Position numbers and translations under genes: made by a program. Source: Prevotella sp. UBA2725 (GTDB lineage Bacteria; Bacteroidota; Bacteroidia; Bacteroidales; Bacteroidaceae). From it: 64,000 nt of DNA. Of this stretch, positions 33,152 to 42,222 are shown piece after piece. The stretch's first letter is position 1. The number at the start of each line of letters is the position of its first letter. The DNA lies in NCBI GenBank assembly GCA_002353825.1, contig DEKJ01000057.1, forward strand, positions 151,010 to 215,009, given 5' to 3'. The notes under the pieces are model-generated. The model ran no database searches. It saw only the letters and a list, made by a program, of their open reading frames with translations, and had not been told where the DNA came from.

Positions 33152-36100
33152 ATGAGTATCAAGACCTTTTTGAATCGTCCTATTTTCTCCTGTGTCATCT
33201 CCGTGCTCATCGTCATGGTAGGTGTCATCGGACTTGTCAACCTGCCAATGGAGCAGTATCCGGATATCGCGCCTCCGACAATCGTAGTGAGTGCCACCTA
33301 TACCGGTGCCAACTCCGATGCCGTACTGAAAAGTGTCATCGTACCGTTGGAGGAAGCCATCAACGGTGTGGAGGATATGTCGTATATGACCTCTTCAGCT
33401 ACGAACACAGGTAGTGCCTCGATCACCATCACCTTCGACCAAGGCACAGACCCGGATATGGCGTTGATCAATGTGAAGAACCGCATCTCCCAGGCTGAGG
33501 GTAAACTGCCGCAGGAGGTGACGAAGATCGGTGTCTCAGTGCAGAAACGACAGAACTCCATGCTGAAGATCATCTCGCTCTATAGTCCATCCGACAAGTA
33601 CGACAACGACTTCATTACAAACTACTTCAAGATCAATATCGAGCCGAAATTGCTACGTATCAAGGGTGTGGGCAATGTCATGGAGATGGGTAACGAGTAT
33701 GCCATGCGTATCTGGCTCGACCCGCAAAAGATGGCAAGCTACGACCTCCAACCGAGCGATGTCACCAATGCCCTGAGCACACAGAACATCGAGTCGTCGA
33801 CAGGTACCCTCGGTGAGGATTCGAAGAATACGTTCCAATATACCTTGAAATACAAAGGTCGTTTGCAGAACTCTGAGCAGTTCGACTCCATTGTCATCAA
33901 GAGTCTCCCCGACGGCAGTGTACTGCGGTTAAGCGACATTGCCAAGACTGAACTCGGAACGACAAGCTACTCCATGGACGGTAGCTTCAACGCTCACAAT
34001 GGAACTGTAGCAATGGTCAGTCAGACGGCTGGCAGTAATGCGCATGAGATCAACCAAAAGATCGACCAGCTCATAGAAGAGGTCAAGCCCGACCTCCCCA
34101 ACGACCTCACGATCTCTACGCTGATGGATACCAACGACTTCCTCAACGCTGCCATGGGCGAAGTAATCAAAACGCTGTTCGAGACGATCATCCTCGTCAT
34201 CATCGTCGTGTACATCTTCCTCCAGAGCGGACGGGCCACGGTTATCCCCGCAGTCTCCATCTGCGTGTCTCTGATAGGAACCTTTGCATTCATGTATATC
34301 GCCGACTTCTCACTGAACCTCCTGACGCTCTTTGCTCTCGTGCTCGTCATCGGTACTGTGGTTGATGATGCCATCGTCGTTGTCGAAGCTGTACAGGCGA
34401 AGTTCGACGAAGGCTATACGCAACCTTATACGGCAACAAGCAAAGCCATGGACGGCATCTCCTCTGCTATCTTCACCACCTCCCTGGTGTTCATGGCTGT
34501 GTTCATCCCGACCTCGTTCATGGGAGGCACGAGTGGTACCTATTATAAGCAGTTCGGTCTGACAATGGCCGTGGCCGTGGGTATCTCTTGTCTCAATGCC
34601 CTGACGCTCTGCCCTGCCCTCAGTTCCCTGCTTATGACGCCTCATGTAGAAGCCAAAGACGGTAAAAAAGCCTCATTTTCCACACGTTTCAGCAAAGCCT
34701 TCAACACCTCTTTCCGTGCCCTCACGGCAAAGTATGTGCATGGCATCCAGCACTCCTTCCGCCACAAATGGATGGCTTGGGGACTGCTCGGTGTCGCTGT
34801 CGTGGCACTCGCAGTGATGATGAAGACAACGGCTACGGGATTGATCCCCGATGAGGATATGGGTACCATCTTCGTCAATATTTCCACACCGGCCGGATCC
34901 ACATTGAATCAGACCAAGAAGAGCGTGCTCGAAGCCTGCGACTCCGTAAAGAATATACCGGAGATTGAGAACTATTCTACCGTCGCCGGCTACAGTATGC
35001 TCGGAGGTGAAGGTACCAACGGAGGTATGCTGATCATCAAGCTCAAGGACTGGAACGAACGTAAAGGCGATGGCCAGGACATTAACTCTGTCATCAGTAA
35101 GATCATGATGAAGACGCAGAACATCAAGTCGGCTTCTATCTTTGCCTTCGCGCAGCCTACGATCATGGACTACTCTTCCACCAATGGTGTGGAACTCTAT
35201 GTTCAGGATCATGCCGGGGGTTCGATCAATGATCTGATGACGAATACGAACAAGTTTATTGCGGCTCTGAGCAAGCGACCCGAGATCTCTCAGGCTTATA
35301 CCAGTTACGACGTGCGCTATCCGCAGTATAATCTCGATGTCGATGCAGCAGAGTGCAAGCGCTACGGCATAGAGCCTACGGATGTGCTCGATGTCATCGG
35401 CGGCTATATCGGCGGCAGCTATGCATCCAATTTCAATGCGTTCTCGAAGCTCTATCGTGTCATGGTGCAGGCTTCTCTCGACAAACGCCTCGACAAGGAT
35501 GCACTCGACAATATCATGGTGAAGACTTCCGGAGGAATGACGCCGGTGGGACAGTTCATCAAACTCAAGAAGAGCTACGGTCCGATGCAGCTCAATCGCT
35601 TCGACCTCTACAACGCTATCTCTGTCAATGTGATGCCGGCCGATGGCTATACCTCAGGTGATGTCATCAAGGCTATCTCTGCCGTGAGCAAACAGACGTT
35701 GCCACATAACTACGGCTACGAATATACGGGTATGACGCGTGAGGAGAGTGAGAGCTCTTCCAACACCGTGATCATCTTCGCCATCTGTGTTGCCTTTATC
35801 TATCTTTTGCTCGCAGCGCTCTTCGAGAGTTTGTTCATTCCGTTGGCCGTACTGCTGAGTGTTCCCTTCGGACTCTGTGGCAGTTTCCTCTTCGCCAATA
35901 TCTTTGGACTGGCCAACAACATCTACCTCCAGGTGGGATTGATCATGCTGATTGGATTGTTGTCAAAGACAGCCATCCTTCTCACCGAGTATGCTTTAAC
36001 GCGCCGCAAGGCAGGCATGTCCATCGTCACGGCAGCTTTCTCCGCAGCCAAGGCACGTCTTCGTCCTATCCTGATGACAGCTATCTGTATGATTGTGGGT

Positions 36101-36295
36101 ATGCTCCCGTTAGCATTCTCCACGGGTGCCGGTGCCAATGGTAACAAGGTGCTTGCTCTCGGTGTCATCGGTGGTATGACGGTGGGAACTATTGCCCTGC
36201 TCTTTATGGTTCCCGTCTTCTTCATCGCCTTCCAGGCTTTACAGGAGAAGCTCATGCCGGCAAGGAGCCATGAGATTGAAGTATTGCAAAAATAG
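33152..36295 (+). CDS. RND efflux pump, inner-membrane transporter (AcrB family)
   Basis: 1047 residues, the full HAE1-RND length, and intact. The N-terminus FLNRPIFSCVISVLIVMVGVIGLVNLPMEQYPDIAPP is typical. Transmembrane helix 4 has VLVIGTVVDDAIVVVEAV with the paired Asp residues of the proton relay. The second half repeats the layout, including GLLSKTAILLTEYA. It exports hydrophobic drugs, dyes or bile-type detergents by proton antiport. Its operon partner for outer-membrane exit is broken. Confidence 0.96.
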   Translation: MSIKTFLNRPIFSCVISVLIVMVGVIGLVNLPMEQYPDIAPPTIVVSATYTGANSDAVLKSVIVPLEEAINGVEDMSYMTSSATNTGSASITITFDQGTDPDMALINVKNRISQAEGKLPQEVTKIGVSVQKRQNSMLKIISLYSPSDKYDNDFITNYFKINIEPKLLRIKGVGNVMEMGNEYAMRIWLDPQKMASYDLQPSDVTNALSTQNIESSTGTLGEDSKNTFQYTLKYKGRLQNSEQFDSIVIKSLPDGSVLRLSDIAKTELGTTSYSMDGSFNAHNGTVAMVSQTAGSNAHEINQKIDQLIEEVKPDLPNDLTISTLMDTNDFLNAAMGEVIKTLFETIILVIIVVYIFLQSGRATVIPAVSICVSLIGTFAFMYIADFSLNLLTLFALVLVIGTVVDDAIVVVEAVQAKFDEGYTQPYTATSKAMDGISSAIFTTSLVFMAVFIPTSFMGGTSGTYYKQFGLTMAVAVGISCLNALTLCPALSSLLMTPHVEAKDGKKASFSTRFSKAFNTSFRALTAKYVHGIQHSFRHKWMAWGLLGVAVVALAVMMKTTATGLIPDEDMGTIFVNISTPAGSTLNQTKKSVLEACDSVKNIPEIENYSTVAGYSMLGGEGTNGGMLIIKLKDWNERKGDGQDINSVISKIMMKTQNIKSASIFAFAQPTIMDYSSTNGVELYVQDHAGGSINDLMTNTNKFIAALSKRPEISQAYTSYDVRYPQYNLDVDAAECKRYGIEPTDVLDVIGGYIGGSYASNFNAFSKLYRVMVQASLDKRLDKDALDNIMVKTSGGMTPVGQFIKLKKSYGPMQLNRFDLYNAISVNVMPADGYTSGDVIKAISAVSKQTLPHNYGYEYTGMTREESESSSNTVIIFAICVAFIYLLLAALFESLFIPLAVLLSVPFGLCGSFLFANIFGLANNIYLQVGLIMLIGLLSKTAILLTEYALTRRKAGMSIVTAAFSAAKARLRPILMTAICMIVGMLPLAFSTGAGANGNKVLALGVIGGMTVGTIALLFMVPVFFIAFQALQEKLMPARSHEIEVLQK

Positions 36296-36314
36296 AATAC
36301 CCGGTATTAGTGCA

Positions 36315-36337
36315 GTGGCCGGCCTTGTACCGGCCAC
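36315..36337 (+). repeat. Intra-operon hairpin between pump and channel genes
   Basis: GTGGCCGG and CCGGCCAC form a perfect 8-bp stem between the pump stop (36295) and the channel start (36361). No T-run follows, so it may be an mRNA processing or stabilising hairpin, or a dispersed repeat. Confidence 0.55.
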
Positions 36338-36360
36338 CACTCGAAAAAGTAATCAAAAAC

Positions 36361-37734
36361 ATGAAAATCATCTATATATATGTCGCTGCAGCAGCCCTGC
36401 TCTTGGGCAGCTGCGCCTCATGGAAACAAATACACACCGACTACAGTCCACAGAAGATTGTGGGTGACAGCGTGATAAGACAGGAGTTTCTCTCCGACAC
36501 GACGCAGACCATCGCTTTGAAGCAGTGGCGTGAGTTCTACAAGGACCCACAGCTGCAAAGTCTCATCAGTAAGGCGTTGGAGAACAACTCCGACCTGCGA
36601 AAAGCCAGCCTTAAGATAGAGGAGGCAGAAGCCAACTTGCAACAGAGTAAGCGAGCTCTCGGGCCTTCAGCCGACATCGCTGCAACAGGCTCCGTCTCGA
36701 AGTTTGGCTCAAACAGTGCCACGAAGACCTATTCTATCGGGCCCGAGGTTAGCTGGACTGCGGATCTCATCGGAAAGTTGAACAACAACAAGAAGGCCGC
36801 CCTTGCCACGGTGGAAGAACGACAGTATGCTGCATAAGCTGTACAAGTGGAACTCATCGCTACGGTAGCAGCCGACTATTACACGCTTGAGACCCTTGAT
36901 GCGAAAATTAATGTCACAGAGAATACCGTGGCAAGCTGGAAAGAATATATCCAGACTGAGAAAGCGCTCATGAAAGCCGGTGAAGCTGATGAGAGCGATG
37001 TGGCCCAGGCAGAGGCTTCGCTCCTTAGCACTGAGACAACGCTTGAGACCCTTCGCCAACAGGTCAAGGAGACGGAGAACAGTCTCTGCGGTCTCATCGG
37101 CATCCCTGCTACGACCATCAGCCGCGGCTGTCTCGATGACGCTAATCTCAGCACCGATCTACTGCATGGCATCGATGCTCAGTTGCTTGCCAACCGCCCT
37201 GATGTACAGGAGGCTGAAGCAGCCCTGAAGGCCGCTTACTACAATACGAACGTGGCGCGCGCTGCTTTCTGGCCATCGTTGACGCTCAGCGGCTCAGCGG
37301 GATGGAAAAACAATGGGGGTATCGTTGTGAATCCAAGTAAACTTCTCTTGCAAGCTGCTGCCTCATTGACACAACCGCTGCTCAGCCAGTGTCAGAATGA
37401 AGCTAACCTGAAGATTGCGAAAGCACAGCAACAGGAAGCCGCCATCAGTTGGCAACAGGCCGTGCTCGATGCCGGAAACGCAGTGAACGACAATCTCCAA
37501 GGCTGGCAAAGTGCAACGGCTCGCATTGAGAAAGAGAAACAGCAGATAACAAAGCTTGAGGAGACGCTTCGCGCCACGAGAGCAAAGATGCGCTATGGCA
37601 CCACCAATTATCTGCAAGTCATCATCGCTCGCCAGAGTCTCTTGAGTGCACAGCTCAACATGCTTGCAGACCGCTATGAAGTATTAGACAACTATATCCT
37701 CCTCTATCAGAACTTGGGAGGAGGGAAAGAGTAA
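36361..37734 (+). pseudogene. RND outer-membrane channel lipoprotein (OprM/TolC family) interrupted by an in-frame TAA
   Basis: 457 sense-length codons with one TAA at codon 159 (36835-36837). Upstream is a lipoprotein signal (AALLLGSC) and the first OMF repeat (LISKALENNSDLRKASLKIEEAEANL). The same frame continues after the stop with AVQVELIATVAADYYTLETL and a second repeat (LLANRPDVQEAEAALKAAYY). Homologues have Gln at this site, so a CAA to TAA change is likely. No frameshift or deletion is seen. Unless read through, the product cannot form a channel. Confidence 0.88.
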
Positions 37735-37778
37735 CTCTCGTTTTTTTTTATATTTTTAATTTCATACCTATAATTGTA

Positions 37779-37808
37779 GCCGCCCCGAGCTGTGAAGCCC
37801 GGGGCGGC
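37779..37808 (+). terminator. Terminator-like hairpin after the channel pseudogene
   Basis: GCCGCCCCG and CGGGGCGGC form a perfect stem. A T-run (37740-37750) lies upstream, not downstream, so termination is uncertain on the plus strand. Confidence 0.5.
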
Positions 37809-37848
37809 CACTGCAACTATACCGATATCAACCCTTGAAACACATCAA

Positions 37849-37918
37849 CCCTCCCCCTTTGGGATTCCTGGCCCCCGATAACGGGGGAACCGAAGGGGGT
37901 TGGATTAAGGGAGAGGGC
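37849..37918. repeat. Dispersed repeat with CCCCGATAACGGGG core, overlapping the dinB 3' end
   Basis: About 70 bp matching, in the opposite orientation, the sequence at 62851-62917. The core CCCCCGATAACGGGGG is palindromic. The right end overlaps the dinB stop. Confidence 0.75.
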
Positions 37919-39011
37919 TTCCGAAGTCCAACCACCCTTGCACCCAATGTGGCTTCTCATTCCCTGTCACGGGATTGCTTACTGACAGACCCACGAGGCG
38001 TACGGGGTGAGCAGCAGAATAATCCACTTTCTGAAGCAACTGCTTAGCAAGCGGTAGAATCTGCTCTTTTGTAGTCAAGATCTTTGGAGAAGTCAAGCCA
38101 CGATTGATGATCGTGAAGTCGGAGTATTTAATTTTCAATGTTAGGGTCTTCCCTTTGAAATCAGCCTTGCGCAAGCGCTCAACAAGTTCTAAGACAAGGT
38201 GATAGAGCTCAATGATCATCTGCGACTGCATCGTGATATCCGTCTCCATCGTCTCCTCACAGCCCACGGATTTGCGCAGACTTGTAGGCTCCACAGGACG
38301 GCCGTCGATACCCCGCGAAAAGTTGTAATACACCTCTCCTACTTTTCCGAAGACCTCCTTCAGATGGTTGAGCGACACGGCTCGCAGATCAGCTCCCGTG
38401 AAGATACCCATCTTGTGCATGCGTTGCAAGGTCTTGGGACCCACGCCCCAAAACTTCTCCACGGGGAGATGCGCGATGAAGTCGGATGCCTCCTCAGGCT
38501 TGACTTCAAACTGTCCATCGGGTTTGTTATAATCGCTCGAGATCTTAGCAAGAAACTTATTGTAAGAGATACCTGCAGAAGCCGTGAGATGGAGTTCCTC
38601 ACGGATACGCGTCCTTATCTCCGTGGAGATAGCCGCTGGATCTGTGATTCCTTTCTTATTAGAAGTCACATCGAGAAAAGCCTCATCGATGGAGATAGGC
38701 TCGATGAGATCCGTATAATCTTTAAAGATAGCGTGCACCTGGTCGGAGACCTCTCGGTAATGCTCGTGGTGACCTTCAACAACGATGAGCGTGGGACAAT
38801 AGCGCTTCGCTGTAGACATCGCCATAGCAGAGTGCACACCATACCGCCGCGCCTCGTAGCTCGCCGTAGAGACTACGCCACGCGGCCCGTCATAGCCCAC
38901 GGCTATCGGCTTATCCTTCAACTCGGGATGATCACGCTGTTCAACAGAAGCGAAGAAAGCATCCATGTCGACATGGATGATCTTCCGATAGCCTGGCATC
39001 GATTGAGGCAT
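37905..39011 (-). CDS. dinB: DNA polymerase IV (Y family)
   Basis: 368 residues. The catalytic motifs HVDMDAFFASVEQ and SIDEAFLDVT carry the metal-binding acids, and GYDGPRGVVSTASYEARRYGV and KFWGVGPKT are DinB hallmarks. It performs error-prone bypass of damaged DNA. Alternative starts at MPGYRKI are possible. It begins 4 bp after the DUF1232 gene, implying one transcript. Confidence 0.94.
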   Translation of the reverse strand: MPQSMPGYRKIIHVDMDAFFASVEQRDHPELKDKPIAVGYDGPRGVVSTASYEARRYGVHSAMAMSTAKRYCPTLIVVEGHHEHYREVSDQVHAIFKDYTDLIEPISIDEAFLDVTSNKKGITDPAAISTEIRTRIREELHLTASAGISYNKFLAKISSDYNKPDGQFEVKPEEASDFIAHLPVEKFWGVGPKTLQRMHKMGIFTGADLRAVSLNHLKEVFGKVGEVYYNFSRGIDGRPVEPTSLRKSVGCEETMETDITMQSQMIIELYHLVLELVERLRKADFKGKTLTLKIKYSDFTIINRGLTSPKILTTKEQILPLAKQLLQKVDYSAAHPVRLVGLSVSNPVTGNEKPHWVQGWLDFGSPLP

Positions 39012-39015
39012 AGGC

Positions 39016-39420
39016 CTAATCGTTGTTAGAAGAGAAGACGTCGTCAGCCTCCTTCATCTCATCCTCGTCAAACCACTTCGACAGCTTAGCGTGTGCTTTT
39101 TCTCTTACAGAGTCGGGCACCTCGCCCCACACTTTCTTCACGACATAGAGCAATACGGCGAGGTCATCACTCAAGCCTGCGATAGGAATGGCATCAGGAA
39201 TGATATCGAGCGGACTGATGAGATAGCCTAAGGCTCCGATGATGATGGCTTTGTCTTTCACCGACACATCATTGCTCTGCAAAGTGTAGTAGAGAATCAG
39301 TGCCACATAGACAAGCTTAGCACCCGCACGCTTGGCAACACGTGAGATCTTCTCGATGAAGCCCTCAGACGTATAGTCGTCCTTGTACTTCATGAAGTCG
39401 GGCAAACTGTTGTTTTCCAT
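39016..39420 (-). CDS. YkvA/DUF1232 family membrane protein
   Basis: 134 residues with the diagnostic SPLDIIPDAIPIAGLSDDLAVL, the DUF1232 core, within a hydrophobic segment (about 65-100). The ends are charged and probably cytoplasmic. Function is unknown. It is next to dinB by 4 bp. Confidence 0.85.
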   Translation of the reverse strand: MENNSLPDFMKYKDDYTSEGFIEKISRVAKRAGAKLVYVALILYYTLQSNDVSVKDKAIIIGALGYLISPLDIIPDAIPIAGLSDDLAVLLYVVKKVWGEVPDSVREKAHAKLSKWFDEDEMKEADDVFSSNND

Positions 39421-39441
39421 ATTGCTATTTTTTCAGTGTAG

Positions 39442-39463
39442 TGGCCGTGCCTTGTGCCGGCCA
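39442..39463. repeat. GC hairpin between two small-protein genes
   Basis: TGGCCG and CGGCCA stems, related to the GTGGCC family of intergenic hairpins. Confidence 0.5.
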
Positions 39464-39483
39464 TAAAAGATGTTTGACCAATA

Positions 39484-39906
39484 TTATTTGTTACGCTGAT
39501 ATTCTTCTACTTTAGAAGAATACTCGGCCAGCTCTGGGTTCGCACTCTTGAGCCGGCTCAAACGCGCTCTGATGAGCAGCATCACGAGGCCTTTGATCAG
39601 CAGTGCCAAAGCTACACCGATCGCAACACCTGCTATAAGCGAATATTTTCCCCATGGGAGCATACTCTCAGGGAAAGCACTGAGCACGATGACAGGAAGG
39701 ATCGCGATGATTCCGTATTTAGTGAGTTGAGCTTTCTGACTTCCCTCACTGTCCAAGATACGCTGGTACTCGAAGAGGTAATCGTCGAGTGCTTTACGCT
39801 CCAGACCTTCAAGCACCGGGAAGTCTTCTTCCTCACCCCAGCGCTCGATGGCGCGCGTGATGAGGTGTTCATAATCGTTCAGAATATTTGGTTGTAAGTC
39901 TTTCAT
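39484..39906 (-). CDS. Small membrane protein, function unknown
   Basis: 140 residues. A charged N-terminal half (NDYEHLITRAIERWGEEEDF) is followed by two membrane spans near 68-83 (IIAILPVIVLSAFPES) and 90-112 (SLIAGVAIGVALALLIKGLVML), then a basic segment. No family was recognised. It lies between rnpB and dinB on the same strand. Confidence 0.7.
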   Translation of the reverse strand: MKDLQPNILNDYEHLITRAIERWGEEEDFPVLEGLERKALDDYLFEYQRILDSEGSQKAQLTKYGIIAILPVIVLSAFPESMLPWGKYSLIAGVAIGVALALLIKGLVMLLIRARLSRLKSANPELAEYSSKVEEYQRNK

Positions 39907-39925
39907 TGATTCAATCTATAAAAAG

Positions 39926-40348
39926 GTAAGACAGTGCCCTGATAAGCCGGGTTCCGTATCCCCGCCCGAGAGCGGAGAGCCTTGTCATTTATCTAATCTG
40001 CAAGTCACCCTGCAGCTTAAGCGTTCTACCCTCCATCGTAGCCTTCGAGAGGCATCGGGCAGGCAACCCTGGCATGACGATGGTATACGCGAACTTGCAG
40101 CCTCCAGACGGCACAGCCCCAGCGGTCACCCGCCGGCTGGTGGTCTCTTACACCACCTTCTCACCCTTACCTCCATCGACTTTCCGAGGGCGCCCCCCGA
40201 GAGTATCAGATAGTGGCGGTTATTTTCTTCTGCCTACACCTGCTGTCACCAACAGCTTCCATTTTCAGAAGTGGAGCACCTTATGCTGCCCGGACTTTCC
40301 TCTCGCACCGCCAAGCGATGCCAGCGACAGGCCGGGACACTGTCTTAC
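39926..40348 (-). ncRNA. rnpB: RNase P RNA, bacterial type A
   Basis: On the minus strand the 5' region reads CACTGTCCCGGCCTG-like sequence then GCGAGAGGAAAGTCCGGGCAG, the universal P4-region signature. The 3' region has GGAACCCGGCTTATCAGGGC and closes the P1 helix: GTAAGACAGTG at the 5' end pairs with CACTGTCTTAC at the 3' end. About 423 nt, near the expected size. It is the catalytic RNA that matures tRNA 5' ends. Confidence 0.93.
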
Positions 40349-40378
40349 TGTATCTTCGTTGAAAAATATTATTCGGTG

Positions 40379-40386
40379 CAAAATTA
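40379..40386 (-). promoter_or_regulatory. -7 promoter element for rnpB
   Basis: TAATTTTG on the minus strand, about 30 bp before the first paired base of P1. Confidence 0.5.
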
Positions 40387-40551
40387 ATAAAAACATTTAT
40401 CTTTCAATGACAATCTCTTAGGTTTTTGCAAGTTTTTAAACGATTGTAAATTATTATCCCATTCTACTGAAGAAGCGTTAAGTGTTAAAATCAAAGTGTT
40501 AAATACGAATAAACATCACTGACAAAATGACAACTTTACGAATAATGACCT

Positions 40552-40559
40552 TATATTTG
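40552..40559 (+). promoter_or_regulatory. -7 promoter element for the DegP-type protease gene
   Basis: TATATTTG, about 50 bp before the ATG at 40610. Confidence 0.6.
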
Positions 40560-40609
40560 CAAGCGTGAAAAGGAAAATAGAAAGGAATAATATCATAATA
40601 ATTAAAGAC

Positions 40610-42079
40610 ATGAAAAAAATCAATTCGTATGTTCTCGGAGGCCTCTGTGCTTTGTCTCTGACCTTCTCGACAGGAGCAGCAATGAATGTGCAAGCTGCTA
40701 CCGCTGCCACAGAACAGGCCGGGCAACCCGTTGACCTCACCTATGCGGCTAAGAAAGCTTTGGCTGCCGTCGTAAGCGTAAAGACTGTACAAAACTCTAA
40801 GACACAGACTGTTGAGGTAGACGGTGACCCCTTCGGTGACTTTTTCTCTGATCCTTTCGGCTTCTTCGGGAACCCGAATCAGGGCAATAACGGGAAGCAG
40901 AAGCGTCAGGTACGCACCCCGAAGCAGGAAGGCTTGGGCTCGGGTGTCATCATCAGCCCCGACGGATATATCGTAACCAACAACCACGTGGTACAGGGTG
41001 CTGACGAATTGACAGTAACCCTTGAAGACAACCGTGAGTTTAATGCCAAGATCATTGGTACAGACCCGACAACTGACCTCGCTCTCATCAAGGTAGAGGC
41101 CAAGAACCTCCCTACGCTGCCTATCGGCGACTCTGACAAGTTGAAAGTAGGACAGTGGGTCATCGCTGTGGGTAATCCTTTCGGACTCAGCAACACGGTG
41201 ACAGCTGGAATCATCTCTGCCAAGGCCCGTTCTATCGGTGCCAATGGTGTAGAGAGCTTCATTCAGACCGATGCAGCCATCAATCGTGGTAACTCAGGTG
41301 GCGCACTCGTAACAGCTGACGGTGAACTTGTGGGTATCAACGCTATGCTCTACTCTGAGACTGGTTCCTATTCTGGCTATGGATTCGCTATCCCGACAGC
41401 TATTATGAATAAGGTGGTGGCTGACCTCAAACAGTATGGTACTGTTCAGCGTGCTTATCTCGGCATCCGTGGTACCGATCTCCACAACCAGATTGATAAT
41501 CTGAAAGATAATAATAAAGATGTACCCGACTTTGGTACGGACAACGGTGTTTATGTCGCTTCTGTAGAGGACGATGGCGCCGGTGCAGCTGCAGGTCTGA
41601 AAGAGGGCGATGTCATCACGAAGATCGATGGCAAGACCATCAACAAGATGGCTGAGCTCCAGGAGGTCATCAACAACAAGAAGCCGGGAGACAAGGCTAC
41701 GATCACATGGCTCCGTAACAAGAAAGAGATGAGCAAGACCGTGGTGCTCAAGAACAAGCAGGGCAACACGAAGATCGTGAAGACAGCCGACTTCTCTGTG
41801 CTCGGTGCTAACGTACTGCCTGTCAGCGAAGCTTTGAAGAAGCAGCTCGGTATCAGCTATGGCTTGCAAGTGAAGAACGTCAAGAAGGGTGCCTTCAAGG
41901 ATGGTGGCATTGAGGATGGCTTCATCATCATCACTGCCAACGACAAGCCGATGAAGACAATCGCTGATCTCCAAGAGGCTGTCAAGGAGGCTTCTCTGAG
42001 CAAGAACCCTGTACTCTTCATCACAGGTGTTTGGCCTTCAGGTAAGACCGATTACAAGGCTATCAAAGTCGGAGAATAA
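40610..42079 (+). CDS. degP: Periplasmic Do/HtrA-type serine protease
   Basis: 489 residues from the ATG at 40610, which gives a normal signal peptide ending near VQAATA. The in-frame upstream ATG at 40565 would add a highly charged tail. The triad is in TNNHVVQG (His), DPTTDLALI (Asp) and RGNSGGALV (Ser). Two PDZ domains follow (about 290-385 and 400-480). It should degrade or chaperone misfolded envelope proteins. A strong terminator follows. Confidence 0.93.
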   Translation: MKKINSYVLGGLCALSLTFSTGAAMNVQAATAATEQAGQPVDLTYAAKKALAAVVSVKTVQNSKTQTVEVDGDPFGDFFSDPFGFFGNPNQGNNGKQKRQVRTPKQEGLGSGVIISPDGYIVTNNHVVQGADELTVTLEDNREFNAKIIGTDPTTDLALIKVEAKNLPTLPIGDSDKLKVGQWVIAVGNPFGLSNTVTAGIISAKARSIGANGVESFIQTDAAINRGNSGGALVTADGELVGINAMLYSETGSYSGYGFAIPTAIMNKVVADLKQYGTVQRAYLGIRGTDLHNQIDNLKDNNKDVPDFGTDNGVYVASVEDDGAGAAAGLKEGDVITKIDGKTINKMAELQEVINNKKPGDKATITWLRNKKEMSKTVVLKNKQGNTKIVKTADFSVLGANVLPVSEALKKQLGISYGLQVKNVKKGAFKDGGIEDGFIIITANDKPMKTIADLQEAVKEASLSKNPVLFITGVWPSGKTDYKAIKVGE

Positions 42080-42093
42080 AGTGTAATTTGCGG

Positions 42094-42114
42094 GGACGGC
42101 CTATGAGACCGTCC
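42094..42114 (+). repeat. GC hairpin after degP
   Basis: GGACGG and CCGTCC stems, 15 bp after the stop, another member of the post-gene hairpin family. Confidence 0.5.
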
Positions 42115-42154
42115 ACTGCTATCCCCATTTATAGGTATTTTCCTATTATATGAG

Positions 42155-42187
42155 TCCTTTGCAACCCCGTTGCAAAGGATTTTTTTG
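42155..42187 (+). terminator. Intrinsic terminator after degP
   Basis: TCCTTTGCAAC and GTTGCAAAGGA form a perfect 11-bp stem with a CCC loop, followed by seven T. It ends where the feoAB promoter begins. Confidence 0.9.
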
Positions 42188-42195
42188 TATCTTTG
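42188..42195 (+). promoter_or_regulatory. -7 promoter element for feoAB
   Basis: TATCTTTG, 27 bp before the ATG at 42223. Confidence 0.6.
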
Positions 42196-42222
42196 CACTC
42201 GAGAAGATAAAAGATTGTAAAG

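Noticed and set aside
36847..37734. Separate efflux channel gene starting at GTG 36847
   Set aside because: It is the same frame as the upstream part, lacks a signal peptide, and begins in the middle of a TolC-type repeat.
30955..37734. Alternative genetic code or programmed readthrough to explain the two stops
   Set aside because: Different stop codons (TGA and TAA) replace different residues (Trp and Gln), and all other genes end normally at both codons. Independent nonsense changes or sequence errors are simpler.
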